Origin: an uncultured Tenacibaculum sp.
Lineage (GTDB): Bacteria; Bacteroidota; Bacteroidia; Flavobacteriales; Flavobacteriaceae
Assembly (NCBI GenBank): GCA_947492185.1
Contig: CANLMR010000001.1
Location: forward strand, 558,001 to 622,000
DNA length: 64,000 nt
Direction: 5' to 3'
Under the pieces are notes generated by a model. The model was not told the origin of the DNA and did not search any database. It saw only the letters and a list, made by a program, of their open reading frames with translations. This document shows positions 44,194-53,582 of this stretch, one piece after another. The translations under genes and the position numbers were made by a program. Numbering within the stretch: the stretch's first letter is position 1; each line of letters begins with the position of its first letter.

Positions 44194-47100
44194 ATGGACT
44201 TAAAATTTAAACTAACACTGCTACTTGCATTGTTAATGAGCATTGTAATAAATGCGCAAAGTACGTTTTCGGTCAGTGGAACTGTAACTTCAGATGCAGA
44301 CAAACTGCCTCTTCCTGGTGTTTCAATTGTAAACGTAAACACAAAAAAAGGAGCTTCTGCTGATTTGGATGGAAAATTCTCTATTTCAGTTTCAAAAGGG
44401 GATGTATTAGAATTTTCATACATAGGATTTAAAACCCAAAGAATCACAATTACAAATCAAACAACAGTAAATGTTGTGTTAATCGAAGATTCAAGCACTT
44501 TAGATGAAGTTGTTGTTGTTGGTTATGGAACTCAAAAGAAATCCCATCTTACCGGTGCTATTTCTAAAGTAAAAAATGAAAAGCTTGATCAAATTGCTGT
44601 CTCTAGGATAGATGATGCCTTAGTGGGGCAAGTTTCTGGTGTTCAAATTGCAGCAACAGAAGGAGAAGCTGGTTCAGATCCTACAATCCGAATTCGTGGT
44701 ATTGGATCAATTACAGGAGAATTAAGCCCGTTAATTGTTGTTGATGGTTTAGTTGTTGATAACGATTATTTAAGTGCTTTAGATATGAATAGTGTTGAAT
44801 CTTTTGAAATTTTAAAAGATGCGGCTTCTACTGCTATTTATGGTTCAAGAGGGGCTAGAGGGGTAATTATGATTACTACAAAACAAGGGAAAGACGGTAA
44901 GCCAAAATTTAGCTATAACACCTTTTCTGGATTTAAAACGGCTAGGCAAAGTGATGCATATTACTTGACGGTTGCAGAAACTGCTGCGGCTGAATTAGCT
45001 GTAACAGGAACATTATCTGACAGAACAAGATATAAACAATTAATTGGTGTTGATACCAATTGGCAAGACATCATTTTTGATGGAGGGATTATAACGAACC
45101 ATTCTTTTAGTGTAAGAGGAGGAAGTAAGAATACGAAGTACAGTGCGTCATTGAATTACTTGCATGATGAAGGGGTTTTATTAACAGATGATTTCAAGAA
45201 ATACAACCTAAATTTAAAGGTAGATACTAAGGTTAGTGATAAATTAAGTCTAGGGTTTAGAGTTACACCAACGTTTACTGATCGTAGACGATTTGATGGT
45301 TCTACTCATGATATTTTAAGACAACCTTCATGGTTACCTCAATATCTTGATGAGCACACAATTCAATTCGTGAATAGATTTAGAGACAATGGTAAATATG
45401 CCAATGTACAAGTTGGAGATTATGCGATTCAAAGAATGTTTGATGATTATGATTTAGTAGCTGGAATGCCAGATGATGGTTCAGATGGAACAATCAGCGG
45501 AACAGATATTAGTAATACTTCAAATACAAATCCAGCTGCTAAAGTTTTAGAAAGAGATAGAACAGACGATAAGTTTAAGATATTTGGTTCTATGTTTGCG
45601 AATTATAAATTTACTGACGAATTATCGTTCAGAACATCTTTTGGAGGAGATTTCCAACATACTAAAAATAGAAGATGGCAAGGTGTTGAAGCTCATAGAA
45701 ACGGAGCAGCTAATACACAATTAGATTTAGCAAATACAAATAGATTTCATTTTGTAACTGAAAGTTATTTTACGTTTGACAAAGCGTTTGGAGATCATGA
45801 GTTAAACGCTGTGTTGGGTATGGGAGCTGAGAGTTGGAGAACAGAAATAAATGCTACATCTGGTGGAGGTTTTACTTCAGATTTAATACAAACATTATCT
45901 GCAGCTGATCCAACTACCATAACTGCATTTTCACAAGACTATGAAGAGCGATTAATTTCATATTTTGGAAGGTTAAACTATTCATTTAAAGATGGTAAAT
46001 ACTTAGCTTCATTAAGTTTAAGAACCGATGGGTCATCAGTTTTTGGACCAAATAACAAATATGGATTCTTCCCTGCAGCGTCTGTTGGTTGGGGATTACA
46101 TAAAGAGGATTTTTTAAGTGAAGTTGATGCAATTAAAACACTTAAATTAAGAGTAAGTTATGGTATTACAGGAAATAAAGATTTAAGAACTTTTCCAAGA
46201 AATTTTCAAGTTGAAAGCTATCCGTACTTAGCATTATTAGGGCCAAGTTCAGCTGTTTTCGATGGAGGAACATTGTCTAATGGAATTAATCCGTTAAACG
46301 TAGCAAATCCTGATTTAAGATGGGAGAAATCAATTGAATTTAACCCTGGGATTGATTTTGGTTTATTTAATAATGTTATTACTGGATCTTTCGATTATTA
46401 TATTAAAAGAAGTGAAGATTTAATCATTGATAATCCAATTTCATATACAACTGGTCAAGCAAGTTCTTTAATTAACATTGGAGAGGTTGAAAATAAAGGA
46501 TTCGAATTGGAATTAAGAACAAGAAACATTTCTAATGAAAACTTTAGATGGACATCTACATTAATTGCTTCTAGAAATGAAAATACATTATTAGATTTTG
46601 CAGATTCTAATGGTCAAATTCAAAATGTAGATTCAAAAAGAGCTGCAGAGTGGATTAATTTAGTTGGTAATCCAATTTCATCATTTTACGGTTGGGTTGT
46701 TGATAAAGAGATTCCATTAGAGTTTATAAATAATCCATATCACCCTATAGGAGCAGAAGCACAAGATGTTTATGTAAGAGATTTAAACGGAGATGGTATT
46801 ATTGATGATGATGATAAAACTATTCTTGGTGATCCTTATCCAGATTTAGTATGGAGTTTTGCAAATAACTTCAATATTGGAAATGTAGATGTAAGTTTTA
46901 TGTTCCAAGGAAGTCATGGAGCACAAGTTAGAAACATGGGAGACCAATATATTTTTAATCATTTTAATAGTGCTCAAGATTTTAATACGGCTACTACGCC
47001 AAATCAAGAGTTTATCAGACAAAAGATTTTCACTAATCATATTATTCAAGATGCTTCATACATAGCACTTCGAAATGTAAATATTGGATATAATTTTAAT

Positions 47101-47301
47101 TATGATTTACTAGATAAAGTTGGGTTAACAAATGCTAGAATTTATGTAGCTGGACAGAACTTACTGTATTTAACTGCAGATGATTATACTGGTTTTAATC
47201 CAGAATCTATTAACACAACAGTACCTGGTACGTATGGTTACCAAAGAGCAGGGTCTCCTGTTTTTAGTACAGTATCACTGGGTGTAAATATTGAATTTTA
47301 A
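44194..47301 (+). CDS. SusC/RagA-family TonB-linked outer-membrane importer
   Basis: 1035 residues. Signal peptide about 1-21, a carboxypeptidase-regulatory-like domain at about 24-105, the TonB box region STLDEVVVVGYGTQKK near residue 105, a plug with VQIAATEGEAGSDPTIRIRG and a barrel ending LGVNIEF. SusC-type proteins import oligosaccharides delivered by a SusD lid; in this locus the cargo is oligo-alginate. A SusD gene follows with a small gap. Transcribed from P2 through a leader of about 220 bases that holds a terminator. Confidence 0.92.
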   Translation: MDLKFKLTLLLALLMSIVINAQSTFSVSGTVTSDADKLPLPGVSIVNVNTKKGASADLDGKFSISVSKGDVLEFSYIGFKTQRITITNQTTVNVVLIEDSSTLDEVVVVGYGTQKKSHLTGAISKVKNEKLDQIAVSRIDDALVGQVSGVQIAATEGEAGSDPTIRIRGIGSITGELSPLIVVDGLVVDNDYLSALDMNSVESFEILKDAASTAIYGSRGARGVIMITTKQGKDGKPKFSYNTFSGFKTARQSDAYYLTVAETAAAELAVTGTLSDRTRYKQLIGVDTNWQDIIFDGGIITNHSFSVRGGSKNTKYSASLNYLHDEGVLLTDDFKKYNLNLKVDTKVSDKLSLGFRVTPTFTDRRRFDGSTHDILRQPSWLPQYLDEHTIQFVNRFRDNGKYANVQVGDYAIQRMFDDYDLVAGMPDDGSDGTISGTDISNTSNTNPAAKVLERDRTDDKFKIFGSMFANYKFTDELSFRTSFGGDFQHTKNRRWQGVEAHRNGAANTQLDLANTNRFHFVTESYFTFDKAFGDHELNAVLGMGAESWRTEINATSGGGFTSDLIQTLSAADPTTITAFSQDYEERLISYFGRLNYSFKDGKYLASLSLRTDGSSVFGPNNKYGFFPAASVGWGLHKEDFLSEVDAIKTLKLRVSYGITGNKDLRTFPRNFQVESYPYLALLGPSSAVFDGGTLSNGINPLNVANPDLRWEKSIEFNPGIDFGLFNNVITGSFDYYIKRSEDLIIDNPISYTTGQASSLINIGEVENKGFELELRTRNISNENFRWTSTLIASRNENTLLDFADSNGQIQNVDSKRAAEWINLVGNPISSFYGWVVDKEIPLEFINNPYHPIGAEAQDVYVRDLNGDGIIDDDDKTILGDPYPDLVWSFANNFNIGNVDVSFMFQGSHGAQVRNMGDQYIFNHFNSAQDFNTATTPNQEFIRQKIFTNHIIQDASYIALRNVNIGYNFNYDLLDKVGLTNARIYVAGQNLLYLTADDYTGFNPESINTTVPGTYGYQRAGSPVFSTVSLGVNIEF

Positions 47302-47311
47302 AACACGAACC

Positions 47312-48730
47312 ATGAAGACAATAACAAAAATAATAATAGCTGTATTATCAGTATCGTTTTTCTCGTGTAGTGACGATTTTTTAGAGCCAGTTCCTACCTC
47401 AGTTTTATCTGATGCAAATTATTTTAATACACCAGAAGAAGTTGAATCGGCAGTTATAAATATTTACGATGGAATACAAGGAGTAAATTCTACAAGTACC
47501 AATGACAATCATGGTATTATGTATGAGTTCTATTTAACTGAAATGAGAAGCGATAATACGAGAACTAAAGCTAGTGAAGGTGAAGCGGCTCAATTTGAAA
47601 ACTATACAATTGAAGCCAATAATGGAATTGTTCAGGATTATTATGCTAGTTTCTACAATGTAATTTACAGATCTAATATTGTATTGGCAAATTTAGATGC
47701 TGCAGGAAGTTCTGCTGCTGAATTTGAAGCCGAGGCAAAATTTACTAGAGCATATGCATATTTTAATTTAGTACGCTTATTTGGTGATATTCCTTTAATT
47801 GATAAGATAATTTCACCAGAAGATAAAGAGACGGCTTATACGCGTGTGCCAACTTCAACAGTTTATGAGTTAATCGTTAGCGATTTACAAACAGCAGTTA
47901 ACGGATTAAAAGATGGAACAAAATATAGAGCATCAAAAGCTGCTGCAGAAACCTTACTTGCAAAGGTGTTTTTAACACTAAACAGATATGGAGAAGCTCA
48001 ATCTTTATTAGAGTCTGTAATGAATCCGGCTAGAGGTTTTGCATTGGAATCTAATTTTAAAGATGTATTTTTTAATGAAGGAAATGATGAAATAATATTT
48101 GCTATAGGTTATGTTGGAGATACTACAGATAGCCAAAATTTCTCAGCAGAATGGTTGAATGCTGTAGGTAGAACTAGTGGTGTAAATTATGTTACTGAAG
48201 AAGCAAGATTAGCTTTAGATGCATTAGGTGGTAACAGAACAATGTATTCTTACAGACAAGACATTACACAGCCTTCTCAGTATCAGGTGGTGAAATATAT
48301 TCCTGAAGGAGATACAAACCTAGGAATAAATCCTACATCTACAGATCCTACAAAAGCTGGAAACGATTGGGTTGTATTACGTTATTCTGATGTTTTATTA
48401 ATGCATGTAGAAGCAATTATGGCTGGTGGATTATCAACTACTAGTTCAAATGCTTTAGCATCATTTCAACTAGTAAGAGATAGAGCAGGCTTAAATACAG
48501 CGGTTACAAGTATTTCTAAACAAGAATTATTGGATGAAAGAAGAGTAGAATTAGCATTCGAAAACCATAGACTATTTGATTTGATAAGAATGGGAGAAGC
48601 AGAAAATACGTTAAGTGCTTTCTCTAATGCAAATGGGTATAATTTTAGTACTACAGATTTGTTATTACCAATTCCTCAAAGAGAGAGAAATTTAAGTAAT
48701 GGTTTATTAGGTCAAAATCCAGGATATTAA
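47312..48730 (+). CDS. SusD/RagB-family lipoprotein
   Basis: About 472 residues from Met at 47312 (MKTITKIIIAVLSVSFFSC), chosen because it starts the lipoprotein signal; an in-frame Met at 47291 lies inside susC. The fold is the TPR-rich SusD plan: FLEPVPTSVLSDANYFNTPEE after the Cys, AEAKFTRAYAYFNLVRLFGDIPL, DERRVELAFENHRLFDLIR and LPIPQRE. It caps the SusC barrel on the cell surface and binds oligo-alginate. Same operon, followed by the PKD lipoprotein after 17 bp. Confidence 0.93.
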   Translation: MKTITKIIIAVLSVSFFSCSDDFLEPVPTSVLSDANYFNTPEEVESAVINIYDGIQGVNSTSTNDNHGIMYEFYLTEMRSDNTRTKASEGEAAQFENYTIEANNGIVQDYYASFYNVIYRSNIVLANLDAAGSSAAEFEAEAKFTRAYAYFNLVRLFGDIPLIDKIISPEDKETAYTRVPTSTVYELIVSDLQTAVNGLKDGTKYRASKAAAETLLAKVFLTLNRYGEAQSLLESVMNPARGFALESNFKDVFFNEGNDEIIFAIGYVGDTTDSQNFSAEWLNAVGRTSGVNYVTEEARLALDALGGNRTMYSYRQDITQPSQYQVVKYIPEGDTNLGINPTSTDPTKAGNDWVVLRYSDVLLMHVEAIMAGGLSTTSSNALASFQLVRDRAGLNTAVTSISKQELLDERRVELAFENHRLFDLIRMGEAENTLSAFSNANGYNFSTTDLLLPIPQRERNLSNGLLGQNPGY

Positions 48731-48747
48731 TTTTTAAACAAGTAAAA

Positions 48748-49746
48748 ATGAAAAATTTAAAAACAAACCATGTAAGTGTTTTTGCTAAGTTTAAAACCTT
48801 ACTTTTAATTGTAGTGCTAAGTTGTTTCAATTCATGTGACGAAAATGAACTTCCTGAAGCTGGTTCAATTCCAGACGCAACACCTCCTAGCGCACTATTT
48901 TCTGCGTCACAAGGTGAAGGAGCTGACGATGAGTGGAAAACAGTCTTTTTTTCAAACCAATCGAATAGCGCAACATCTTATTCATGGGATTTTGGAGATG
49001 GAAATACATCTACAGATTTTGAACCTTCAAACGAGTATAGCGGAGAAGGAAGTTATACAGTAACACTTGTTGCTAAGGATAATTTAGATGTTGAGAGTGT
49101 TTTTACAGAAACTATTGAAGTGGTACAACCACCTGCTCCAACAGTTCCAGATCCTACATTAATTAATGCAGATTTTACTAAACTTCCAAAGTCCTCAGGT
49201 TCTGATTGTGCTTGTTCGGCTTGGATTAATAAAAGTTTAGGAGATCAAGGTGAATCAAGTTCTGGAAACGGAGGATCAGACAATGTTGTAAAGTTTGATA
49301 ATAATGAGCCAGATCATGTGTATCAAGAATTCGAAGTAGTACCAAACGCAGATTATACAATTTCAGTTGTAGTTTCATTTAAGAGCTTGGTAAATAATAC
49401 ACCTCCTATGGATAGTATGTTTGAAGTAAGAGTATTGTCAGGAGCAGGTTATGTTAGTGGATATACACCTACTTATTATTCTGATACAACAAGTTTTCCT
49501 CAAGATAATTTTGGATATACAACGATTGCTCAAGTAGAAGATGCAGCAAACAATCTGTTAACAGAAACAATTTCTAATCCAAGTGACGATAGTTATATCA
49601 CATATACATATTCATTCAATGCTGGTAATAATACAAGTGTAGCGTTGTTCATGAGAGGTATTGGCGGAGCAGCTAGCGGAAACTTTGGTTACAATAGTGG
49701 AGACGAAGAAATTCGTGCAGATTCAGTAGTAATTACAGCAAACTAA
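48748..49746 (+). CDS. PKD-domain lipoprotein, probable surface alginate-binding protein
   Basis: 332 residues. Lipoprotein signal with LSCFNSC (two candidate Cys), a PKD domain at about 50-128 with YSWDFGDGNTST and GSYTVTLVAKD, then a beta-sandwich region at about 140-332 with three Cys near SGSDCACSAW. The position after SusD is where surface glycan-binding proteins sit in such loci, and PKD plus jelly-roll modules often bind glycans. Alginate binding is inferred, not shown. 12 bp before PL7. Confidence 0.8.
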   Translation: MKNLKTNHVSVFAKFKTLLLIVVLSCFNSCDENELPEAGSIPDATPPSALFSASQGEGADDEWKTVFFSNQSNSATSYSWDFGDGNTSTDFEPSNEYSGEGSYTVTLVAKDNLDVESVFTETIEVVQPPAPTVPDPTLINADFTKLPKSSGSDCACSAWINKSLGDQGESSSGNGGSDNVVKFDNNEPDHVYQEFEVVPNADYTISVVVSFKSLVNNTPPMDSMFEVRVLSGAGYVSGYTPTYYSDTTSFPQDNFGYTTIAQVEDAANNLLTETISNPSDDSYITYTYSFNAGNNTSVALFMRGIGGAASGNFGYNSGDEEIRADSVVITAN

Positions 49747-49758
49747 ATTTTAGAATAA

Positions 49759-50664
49759 TTGAAGATGATTTTTAGGTACTTTATATTTTTAGTCTTTAGT
49801 GTTTTGATTTCAACGCAAGTTGTTGGTCAATCGACTAATGATGCTAAGAAAATAAAGAAAGAGAAGAAAAAGAAGAGAAGAAAAAAGAAATATAAAGTAC
49901 CTAAAATTGATTTAAGCCATTGGAAAGTAACGTTACCTATAGCTAACGAGAAAGGAAAACCTTTCGAAATTGAACCGCCAGAAATAAACAATTTTGCAAT
50001 TATAGAAGAAGCAAAACCATATATGTACATTGATTCTACAAGAGGAGCAATTGTTTTTCATGCAATGCCAACTCAAACTACTACTAGGAATACAAAATAT
50101 TCAAGGTCAGAATTAAGAGAACAAATGGAACCTGGAAATAACAGTGTAAACTGGAAGTTTTCAGATGGTGGTATTCTAAAAGCTAAGATTGCAATTGATG
50201 ATATTTCAAAAAAAAAAGATGGTAAATATCACAAAACAATTATTCTTCAAATACATGGTAGGCTTTCAAACAAACAAAGAGATTTAATTGGTGAAGATGA
50301 TAATAATGCACCGCCAATGTTAAAAATATACTGGCAAAATGGTAAAATAAGAGTAAAAACTAAACAACTAAAAAATATAAATGCATCTTCAACTGAGATT
50401 TTACATGAAGATGCTTGGACAGACGATAAAGGACACACTTTTAAAGAGAAAGTGGGGTTCGGTAAATTTACTTTAGAAGTTAAAATCTCTAAAGGTAAAA
50501 TGGTAGTAATTCTAAACAATAATGAATTTAAAGTTTATAAAAATATTCATATGCAAAAATGGGATGTATTTGAAAATTATTTTAAGGCCGGAAACTATTT
50601 TCAGTCTAGAGATAAAGGGTCTTATGCAAAAGTGAGGTTTTATAAACTTGAGGTTAGTCATTAA
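49759..50664 (+). CDS. PL7 alginate lyase, exported
   Basis: 301 residues. Signal peptide about 1-23. The three PL7 signatures are present: RSELR at 116-120, QIH at 164-166 and YFKAGNY at 274-280; His166 and Tyr280 are the predicted catalytic pair. QIH enzymes generally favour guluronate-containing blocks. Between signal and catalytic domain (31-46) lies an almost pure Lys/Arg tract, unlike the flexible linkers usual here; it could hold anionic alginate or the membrane. Not a lipoprotein, so it may be secreted. Last gene of the P2 operon. Confidence 0.92.
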   Translation: MKMIFRYFIFLVFSVLISTQVVGQSTNDAKKIKKEKKKKRRKKKYKVPKIDLSHWKVTLPIANEKGKPFEIEPPEINNFAIIEEAKPYMYIDSTRGAIVFHAMPTQTTTRNTKYSRSELREQMEPGNNSVNWKFSDGGILKAKIAIDDISKKKDGKYHKTIILQIHGRLSNKQRDLIGEDDNNAPPMLKIYWQNGKIRVKTKQLKNINASSTEILHEDAWTDDKGHTFKEKVGFGKFTLEVKISKGKMVVILNNNEFKVYKNIHMQKWDVFENYFKAGNYFQSRDKGSYAKVRFYKLEVSH

Positions 50665-50713
50665 AATACTATTGATTGATACAATTGATTAATGTAATTG
50701 AGAACTATTTTAG

Positions 50714-50730
50714 TAAATTTGGTTAACCAA
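50714..50730 (+). promoter_or_regulatory. Operator/promoter P3 of the gntR operon
   Basis: The perfect 12-bp palindrome TTGGTTAACCAA at 50719-50730 overlaps a TAAATTTG -7 box at 50714-50721. No well-spaced TTTG is seen. A single unit, unlike the double units at P1 and P2, suggests weaker autorepression. Confidence 0.7.
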
Positions 50731-50756
50731 TTATTTTTTATTCTAAAATTAAGAAC

Positions 50757-51461
50757 ATGAACTTAGAAGCTCTAAAAAAAATAGAAGCGAATAATAGCGT
50801 TCAAAACGCAGTTATACAGGGTATCAGAGATTTGATTAATTACAAAAATCTTGAACCTGGAGATAAGCTTCCATCAGAAAGAACACTTTCTGATAAATTT
50901 GGAGTGAGTAGAAGCGTAATTAGAGAAGCAATTCAAAAATTAGAATTCTACGGCTTACTCGTTTCAAAACCCCAAAGTGGAACTTTTGTAGCCAATATTG
51001 GAATCATTGCACTAAATGGAATGATTGAAGATATTTTAAGGCTTAGCGATCCTAGTTTTAAATCTCTAGTTGAAACTAGAATTTTATTAGAGCTTAAAAC
51101 TGTGCGGTTAGCAGCATTAAGAAGAACAGAAGAAGAGTTAGATCTAATCAAAGAAGCATTGAATGCCTACACTAAAAAAGTATTAGATGGTGAAGATGCA
51201 GTTCAAGAAGATTTACTTTATCACTTAGCTATCGCGAAGGCAAGTGGAAATAGTACTATGAACACGTTTATGTTGATGATTACTCCTGAAATTATTACCA
51301 ATTTCGAGAAATATCACGTCTGTGATAAAGACCAAGCAAAACAAGGAATCAAAGAGCACGAAGCAATTTATTTAGCAATAAAGGATCAGAATCCTGAATT
51401 AGCTAAGCAAAAAATGAAAGATCACTTTAAAGAACTATACAAATACTGTTACAATGTTTAA
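50757..51461 (+). CDS. GntR/FCD-family repressor of the alginate locus
   Basis: 234 residues. Winged helix-turn-helix at about 15-80 (DKLPSERTLSDKFGVSRSVIREA) and an all-helical FCD effector domain at about 95-222 with acidic/His residues (YHLAIAKASGN, EHEAIYLA) that can bind a metal and a sugar acid. FCD regulators bind short palindromes, and the TGGT-N2-ACCA units at P1, P2 and P3 fit this style. A GntR-family alginate repressor (AusR) is known from Zobellia. The effector is probably an alginate degradation intermediate such as KDG or DEH. Confidence 0.88.
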   Translation: MNLEALKKIEANNSVQNAVIQGIRDLINYKNLEPGDKLPSERTLSDKFGVSRSVIREAIQKLEFYGLLVSKPQSGTFVANIGIIALNGMIEDILRLSDPSFKSLVETRILLELKTVRLAALRRTEEELDLIKEALNAYTKKVLDGEDAVQEDLLYHLAIAKASGNSTMNTFMLMITPEIITNFEKYHVCDKDQAKQGIKEHEAIYLAIKDQNPELAKQKMKDHFKELYKYCYNV

Positions 51462-51492
51462 GTAACAGCCTAACTTAAGGACAAATTTTAGA

Positions 51493-52776
51493 ATGAAAAT
51501 AATTGGACTCAGGTGGTGGATAATAGCACTGATATTTATCGCTACCGTAATAAACTATGTCGATAGGACAGCATTTGCCCTACTCTGGCCTCAAATGGGT
51601 GAAGATTTAGGAATGGATAAAAAAGATTATGCATTACTCCTAAATGTATTCATGGCAACCTATGCCGCAAGTAAATTTCTTTCAGGTAGATTATATGATA
51701 AAATCGGAACTCGAATTGGGTTTACATTATCAATCATCGTATGGTCATTAGCCGCAACTTTCCATGCTTTTGCAAAAGGTATTTTTTCACTGTCTTTCGT
51801 AAGAGGAATGTTAGGCCTAGGTGAAGCAGGTTTATGGCCAGGAGCCGTTAAAAGTAATGGAGAATGGTTTCCTGTGAAACAGAGAGCTTTAGCACAAGGA
51901 ATTTTTAATTCAGGCGCTTCTATAGGGAATGTTATTGCTCCTGTAATTATAGTTTTTTTATATGCCAGATTTGGATGGAAAACTACATATGTTATTCTTG
52001 GTTTAATAGGATTAATTTGGGTAATTCCATGGTTGGTAATTAACAAAAGCAATCCTAAAAATCATCCTTGGATTACAGATGAGGAGAAAGGAATCATCTT
52101 TGGTGATCAAATTGAAGAAACAAAAGAATCAACTGAAAATAAAAAGAGTTTAAGCCTGAAGGAAATTCTAAGTTTTAAAGAATCTTGGGGAGTTTTATTA
52201 TGTCGCTTCTTTATTGAGCCGATATGGTGGTTTTTTGCAGGATGGATGCCAATTTATTTGAATTCAAAATTCAATTTAAGTATAGAGCAAATTGGTAATA
52301 CGATGTGGATTTCTTACTTAATGGCAGCAGCCGGGAGTATTTTGGGAGGATTGTTTACAGAACAAATGATTAAGAAAAGTTCTGTTGATTACGGAAGAAA
52401 AATAAGTATCGTTGTAGGATGTATTCTTATCATTCTGGCTTTCGTGAGTATTATTCTTTTTGTGAAAGAAACCAACTTTATGACATTCATTTATTTAGCG
52501 GGCGTTGCATTATTCGGTTTTCAGTTTGCAATTGGAAATATTCAAACCTTATCAAGTGATTTATTAAAAGGACCTTCAGTGGGAACATTAGCAGGTTTAG
52601 CTGGAACAGTTGCTGCGGTTTCACCTATGATTATGAACTGGTTTATTGGTCAAATAACTGGTGAAGGATCGTATGTTCCGGCATTTATTGCCATTACAAT
52701 TTCAGTGGCATTAGCAGTATTGGTGGTGTTTCTTCTGATCAAAAAAGTCAAATTAATTGACGTAAAAACTAGTTAA
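51493..52776 (+). CDS. MFS sugar-acid transporter, ExuT-like
   Basis: 427 residues with twelve membrane helices. The region GLGEAGLWPGAVKSNGEWFP is typical of the anion:cation symporter group that carries hexuronates and related acids (ExuT, GudP). In this locus the substrate is most likely DEH or unsaturated uronate released in the periplasm. It follows gntR by 31 bp and precedes the SDR gene by 27 bp, so it is in the P3 transcript. Confidence 0.85.
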   Translation: MKIIGLRWWIIALIFIATVINYVDRTAFALLWPQMGEDLGMDKKDYALLLNVFMATYAASKFLSGRLYDKIGTRIGFTLSIIVWSLAATFHAFAKGIFSLSFVRGMLGLGEAGLWPGAVKSNGEWFPVKQRALAQGIFNSGASIGNVIAPVIIVFLYARFGWKTTYVILGLIGLIWVIPWLVINKSNPKNHPWITDEEKGIIFGDQIEETKESTENKKSLSLKEILSFKESWGVLLCRFFIEPIWWFFAGWMPIYLNSKFNLSIEQIGNTMWISYLMAAAGSILGGLFTEQMIKKSSVDYGRKISIVVGCILIILAFVSIILFVKETNFMTFIYLAGVALFGFQFAIGNIQTLSSDLLKGPSVGTLAGLAGTVAAVSPMIMNWFIGQITGEGSYVPAFIAITISVALAVLVVFLLIKKVKLIDVKTS

Positions 52777-52803
52777 ATATTTAATTAAAAAATAAGCATA
52801 AAA

Positions 52804-53559
52804 ATGAGTAAAAAAATAGCAATCGTAACAGGAGCTACAGGTGGTATTGGATTTGAGGTTGCCAAAAGATTAGGAAAAGACGGATTCACAGTAGTTTTAA
52901 ACGGAATACAGCATGAAGAAGGAGCTCAAAAAGTACAAGAGTTATCTTCTGAAGGAATAGAAGCAGAATATTATGGTTTTGATGTAACTGATGAAGAATC
53001 GGTAACTAAAAACATTAAAGCTATCGGAGAAAAGTATGGAAAAATAGATGTTTTGGTTAATAACGCAGGTGGTCTTGGTGGAAGATCAAGATTTGAGGAA
53101 ATGACAACTGAATTTTACAGATTTGTAATGGCGTTAAATTTAGATTCTGTGTTTTTTGCTTCAAGAGCAGCAATTCCATATTTAAAGAAAGGAGATAACC
53201 CGACAATTATAAATTATACCTCAAATGCTGGTTGGAATGCTGGTGGTCCAGGAGCTGGAATTTATGGAACTTCAAAAGCAGGAGTTCACGCAATTACTAG
53301 AGCTTTAGCTAAAGATTTAGCAGAATACGGGATTAGAGTAAATGCAGTTTCTCCAGGAACAATTGACACTCCTTTTCACGCTCAAATTAAATCTACTAAA
53401 CCAGAAGTTTTTGCTTCGTGGAAAAACAATATCATGTTAGGTAGATTAGGACAACCTGAAGAGGTAGCATCAGTAGTTTCATTTTTAGCAAGTAATGATG
53501 CATCGTTTCTTACAGCTGAAACCATTCAAATAGGTGGTGGACAAGCACTAGGAATTTAA
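52804..53559 (+). CDS. SDR dehydrogenase, probable DEH reductase
   Basis: 251 residues, classical SDR. Cofactor motif TGATGGIG at 9-16, NNAGG near 86-90, and the catalytic set Ser140, Tyr154 and Lys158 (YGTSK). In alginate catabolism SDR enzymes reduce DEH to 2-keto-3-deoxygluconate, and this gene lies between the uptake carrier and KDG kinase, exactly where that step is needed. The C-terminus GGGQALGI is family-like. NADH versus NADPH preference cannot be stated with certainty. Confidence 0.85.
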   Translation: MSKKIAIVTGATGGIGFEVAKRLGKDGFTVVLNGIQHEEGAQKVQELSSEGIEAEYYGFDVTDEESVTKNIKAIGEKYGKIDVLVNNAGGLGGRSRFEEMTTEFYRFVMALNLDSVFFASRAAIPYLKKGDNPTIINYTSNAGWNAGGPGAGIYGTSKAGVHAITRALAKDLAEYGIRVNAVSPGTIDTPFHAQIKSTKPEVFASWKNNIMLGRLGQPEEVASVVSFLASNDASFLTAETIQIGGGQALGI

Positions 53560-53582
53560 GAAAACAAACAACAATAATAATA

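Noticed and set aside
50247..50519. Cys/Phe-rich - strand frame opposite PL7
   Set aside because: Shadow of the PL7 coding sequence, no signal or context.
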